DNA of 6,575 nucleotides from Methylocystaceae bacterium (lineage in GTDB: Bacteria > Pseudomonadota > Alphaproteobacteria > Rhizobiales > Beijerinckiaceae), in NCBI GenBank assembly GCA_003152255.1, contig PLZT01000203.1:51895-58469 (forward strand), given 5' to 3'. A program made the translations under genes and the position numbers. The notes under the pieces are model-generated. The model searched no databases and was not told the origin of the DNA. It saw only the letters and a list, made by a program, of their open reading frames with translations. How positions within the stretch are numbered: position 1 is the first letter of the stretch; every line of letters begins with the position of its first letter. Below, piece by piece: positions 5,762 through 6,575 of the stretch.

Positions 5762-6238
5762 TTAGAACGGCGAGAGGCTCGAAATATTCGACATGGCGCC
5801 CATCATGCTGCGCACCAGATTGGATTCGGCGCCGGCGGTTGGCGTCTGGCGGGTGACAAAGTCGATCGGCTTGCCGTCTTCGAGACCATAATCGGCGATG
5901 CGCTTGACCTTTTTTTCCTTGTCGAAGTAGACCGCGACAACATGTTGGTCGGTGATCTTGGGCTGCATGAAGGCGAGGTCGCGTTCGGTGCGTTGGCTGA
6001 CGTAATACCAGGCGTCGCCGCCAACCGTCGAGGTCGTCGACGGCGTGCCGAGCGTCTGAAGAACCTGCGGCGCGGGAGTGCCCGGCTTCACTTGCTCGAC
6101 TCTGCGCTGATCGAACACGGCGCCGCGATTGATCACGCCGTCGTAGCCGAGACATCCCGAAAGCCCCACCGAGAGCAAAGCGGCGGCTCCGGTGAACGCC
6201 ATACGCCGGGAAACAACACGCAAGACGGTCGCCGTCAT
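5762..6238 (-). CDS. bamE: Outer membrane assembly lipoprotein BamE (SmpA/OmlA family)
   Basis: A 158-residue lipoprotein of the BAM complex, which inserts beta-barrel proteins into the outer membrane. The signal peptide has a basic start (RVVSRR), a hydrophobic core and the lipobox LSGC, with lipidated C29. The BamE fold (about 36-115) shows its typical pattern: VEQVKPGTPAPQVLQTLGTPS (the helix entry and the conserved G-x-P turn), then DAWYYVSQR, then VVAVYFDKEKKVKRI. The C-terminal part, from about residue 120, is a longer Ser/Met-rich tail (SNLVRSMMGAMSN) than in E. coli BamE, as is common in alphaproteobacteria. ATG 6238 has GGAG six bases upstream. A shorter start at Met13 would also give a signal peptide but has no such site. 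The gene diverges from the DUF177 gene, a widespread arrangement in Hyphomicrobiales. Confidence 0.93.
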   Translation of the reverse strand: MTATVLRVVSRRMAFTGAAALLSVGLSGCLGYDGVINRGAVFDQRRVEQVKPGTPAPQVLQTLGTPSTTSTVGGDAWYYVSQRTERDLAFMQPKITDQHVVAVYFDKEKKVKRIADYGLEDGKPIDFVTRQTPTAGAESNLVRSMMGAMSNISSLSPF

Positions 6239-6244
6239 TTTAGT

Positions 6245-6248
6245 CTCC
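6245..6248 (-). promoter_or_regulatory. Shine-Dalgarno GGAG of bamE
   Basis: Read on the minus strand, GGAG lies six bases before ATG 6238. This supports the longer signal peptide over the alternative start at Met13. Confidence 0.65.
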
Positions 6249-6507
6249 GCTGTTTTAAAATTTAGACGACGCCAGACCTGACGCGCGTCGCCGGCAAATC
6301 TTCTTTAAAGCATGCGTATCCTTGGCGGATAGCGAAAGCAAGCTGTTCATCGGTCCGCTCGGCAAGACCAATCTCGCGCGAAGCTGGTTCGCGCGAACGT
6401 CATCGCTGGCGCTAAACAGCAAATGGCTTTAATTTATGGCGAAGCGGGGGCGAGAGGCCGGCGAAAAGCTCGCGGGTGAGTTCTCGTTCCGCGCCGGCTC
6501 GGAAAAC

Positions 6508-6511
6508 GAGG
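6508..6511 (+). promoter_or_regulatory. Shine-Dalgarno GAGG that favours the shorter DUF177 start
   Basis: GAGG lies eight bases before ATG 6520. The in-frame ATG at 6436, 28 codons upstream with no stop between, lacks a ribosome-binding sequence. This favours 6520. Confidence 0.55.
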
Positions 6512-6519
6512 ATCGCGCG

Positions 6520-6575
6520 ATGAATAAAGACGATGCTCACGAAGCTTGGCCGCTTCCCTTTTCGCGGCCCTTGCA
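6520..6575 (+). CDS. DUF177 (YceD-like) protein, N-terminal fragment at window edge
   Basis: Only 18 codons are visible, reading MNKDDAHEAWPLPFSRPL before the window ends. The PLPFSRP stretch after a short acidic start is typical of alphaproteobacterial DUF177 proteins, and the position divergent from bamE is where this gene usually lies, often followed by plsX and fabH. The E. coli relative YceD is also encoded upstream of rpmF-plsX and has been linked to 23S rRNA or ribosome assembly. ATG 6520 has a GAGG eight bases upstream. An alternative in-frame ATG at 6436 would add 28 residues (MAKRGREAGEKLAG...) that do not resemble the family's usual start. The call rests largely on gene order and one short motif. 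Confidence 0.68.
   Translation, partial: MNKDDAHEAWPLPFSRPL

Larger units (their letters stand above)
6239..6519. other. Divergent bamE / DUF177 intergenic region
   Basis: 281 bases with promoters expected on both strands. No complete gene is seen. In many Hyphomicrobiales a ubiquinol-cytochrome c chaperone (CBP3-like) gene sits here before DUF177; nothing of that length fits. A start-less minus-strand frame reads EIGLAERTDEQLAFAIRQGY and ends at a TAA just before the bamE ribosome-binding site. It looks protein-like but is unsupported. CTTTAAAG (6303-6310) is a perfect palindrome between the two genes. Confidence 0.4.

Noticed and set aside
5714..6265. Plus-strand frame of 183 codons opposite bamE
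   Set aside because: Antisense to a lipoprotein with a clear lipobox and BamE motifs; no independent support.
1..6575. A novel defence or mobile system spanning several genes
   Set aside because: Most genes fall into ordinary chromosomal envelope families in scattered orientations. There is no toxin-antitoxin pair, nuclease, reverse transcriptase, array or recombinase.

Overview
This 6.6 kb window looks like chromosomal DNA from an alphaproteobacterium of the order Hyphomicrobiales (Rhizobiales). The evidence is high-GC, GC3-rich coding sequence, an LplT-Aas type fusion protein, a TIGR02281-type aspartic protease, and a BamE lipoprotein gene diverging from the start of a DUF177 (YceD-like) gene, a neighbourhood typical of that order. 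The overall flavour resembles methanotrophs such as Methylocystis or Methylosinus, but a genus cannot be fixed from the sequence alone.

Layout, left to right. (1) 1-1589, minus strand: N-terminal 529 residues of a fused MFS lysophospholipid flippase and PlsC-type acyltransferase (LplT-Aas type), cut by the left edge. (2) 1590-1964: a 375-base gap with no convincing gene. It holds a small palindrome upstream of the fusion gene, two weak coding-like scraps on the minus strand, and three short arms that can form alternative hairpins directly before the next gene. (3) 1965-2705, plus: a TSUP (TauE/SafE) family permease. (4) 2774-3097, minus: a small unknown protein, convergent with the permease. 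(5) 3244-3723, plus: a protein resembling small beta-rich proteins common in phage structural modules. (6) 3882-4448, plus: a membrane-anchored retropepsin-like aspartic protease. (7) 4475-5539, minus: a membrane-anchored lytic transglycosylase, convergent with the protease with only 26 bases between them. (8) 5762-6238, minus: the BamE lipoprotein. (9) 6520-6575, plus: the first 18 codons of a DUF177 protein, cut by the right edge.

A shared theme is the cell envelope: phospholipid repair (Aas-like), peptidoglycan cleavage (transglycosylase), periplasmic proteolysis (aspartic protease) and outer-membrane protein assembly (BamE). The genes mostly stand alone or in convergent and divergent pairs, so this is not one operon. 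I found no tRNA, rRNA, insertion sequence, CRISPR array or complete mobile element. I also do not see a clear new multi-gene system. The least ordinary items are the solitary phage-like gene, the three-arm hairpin set covering the permease ribosome-binding region, and the absence of the expected cytochrome bc1 chaperone gene between bamE and DUF177.
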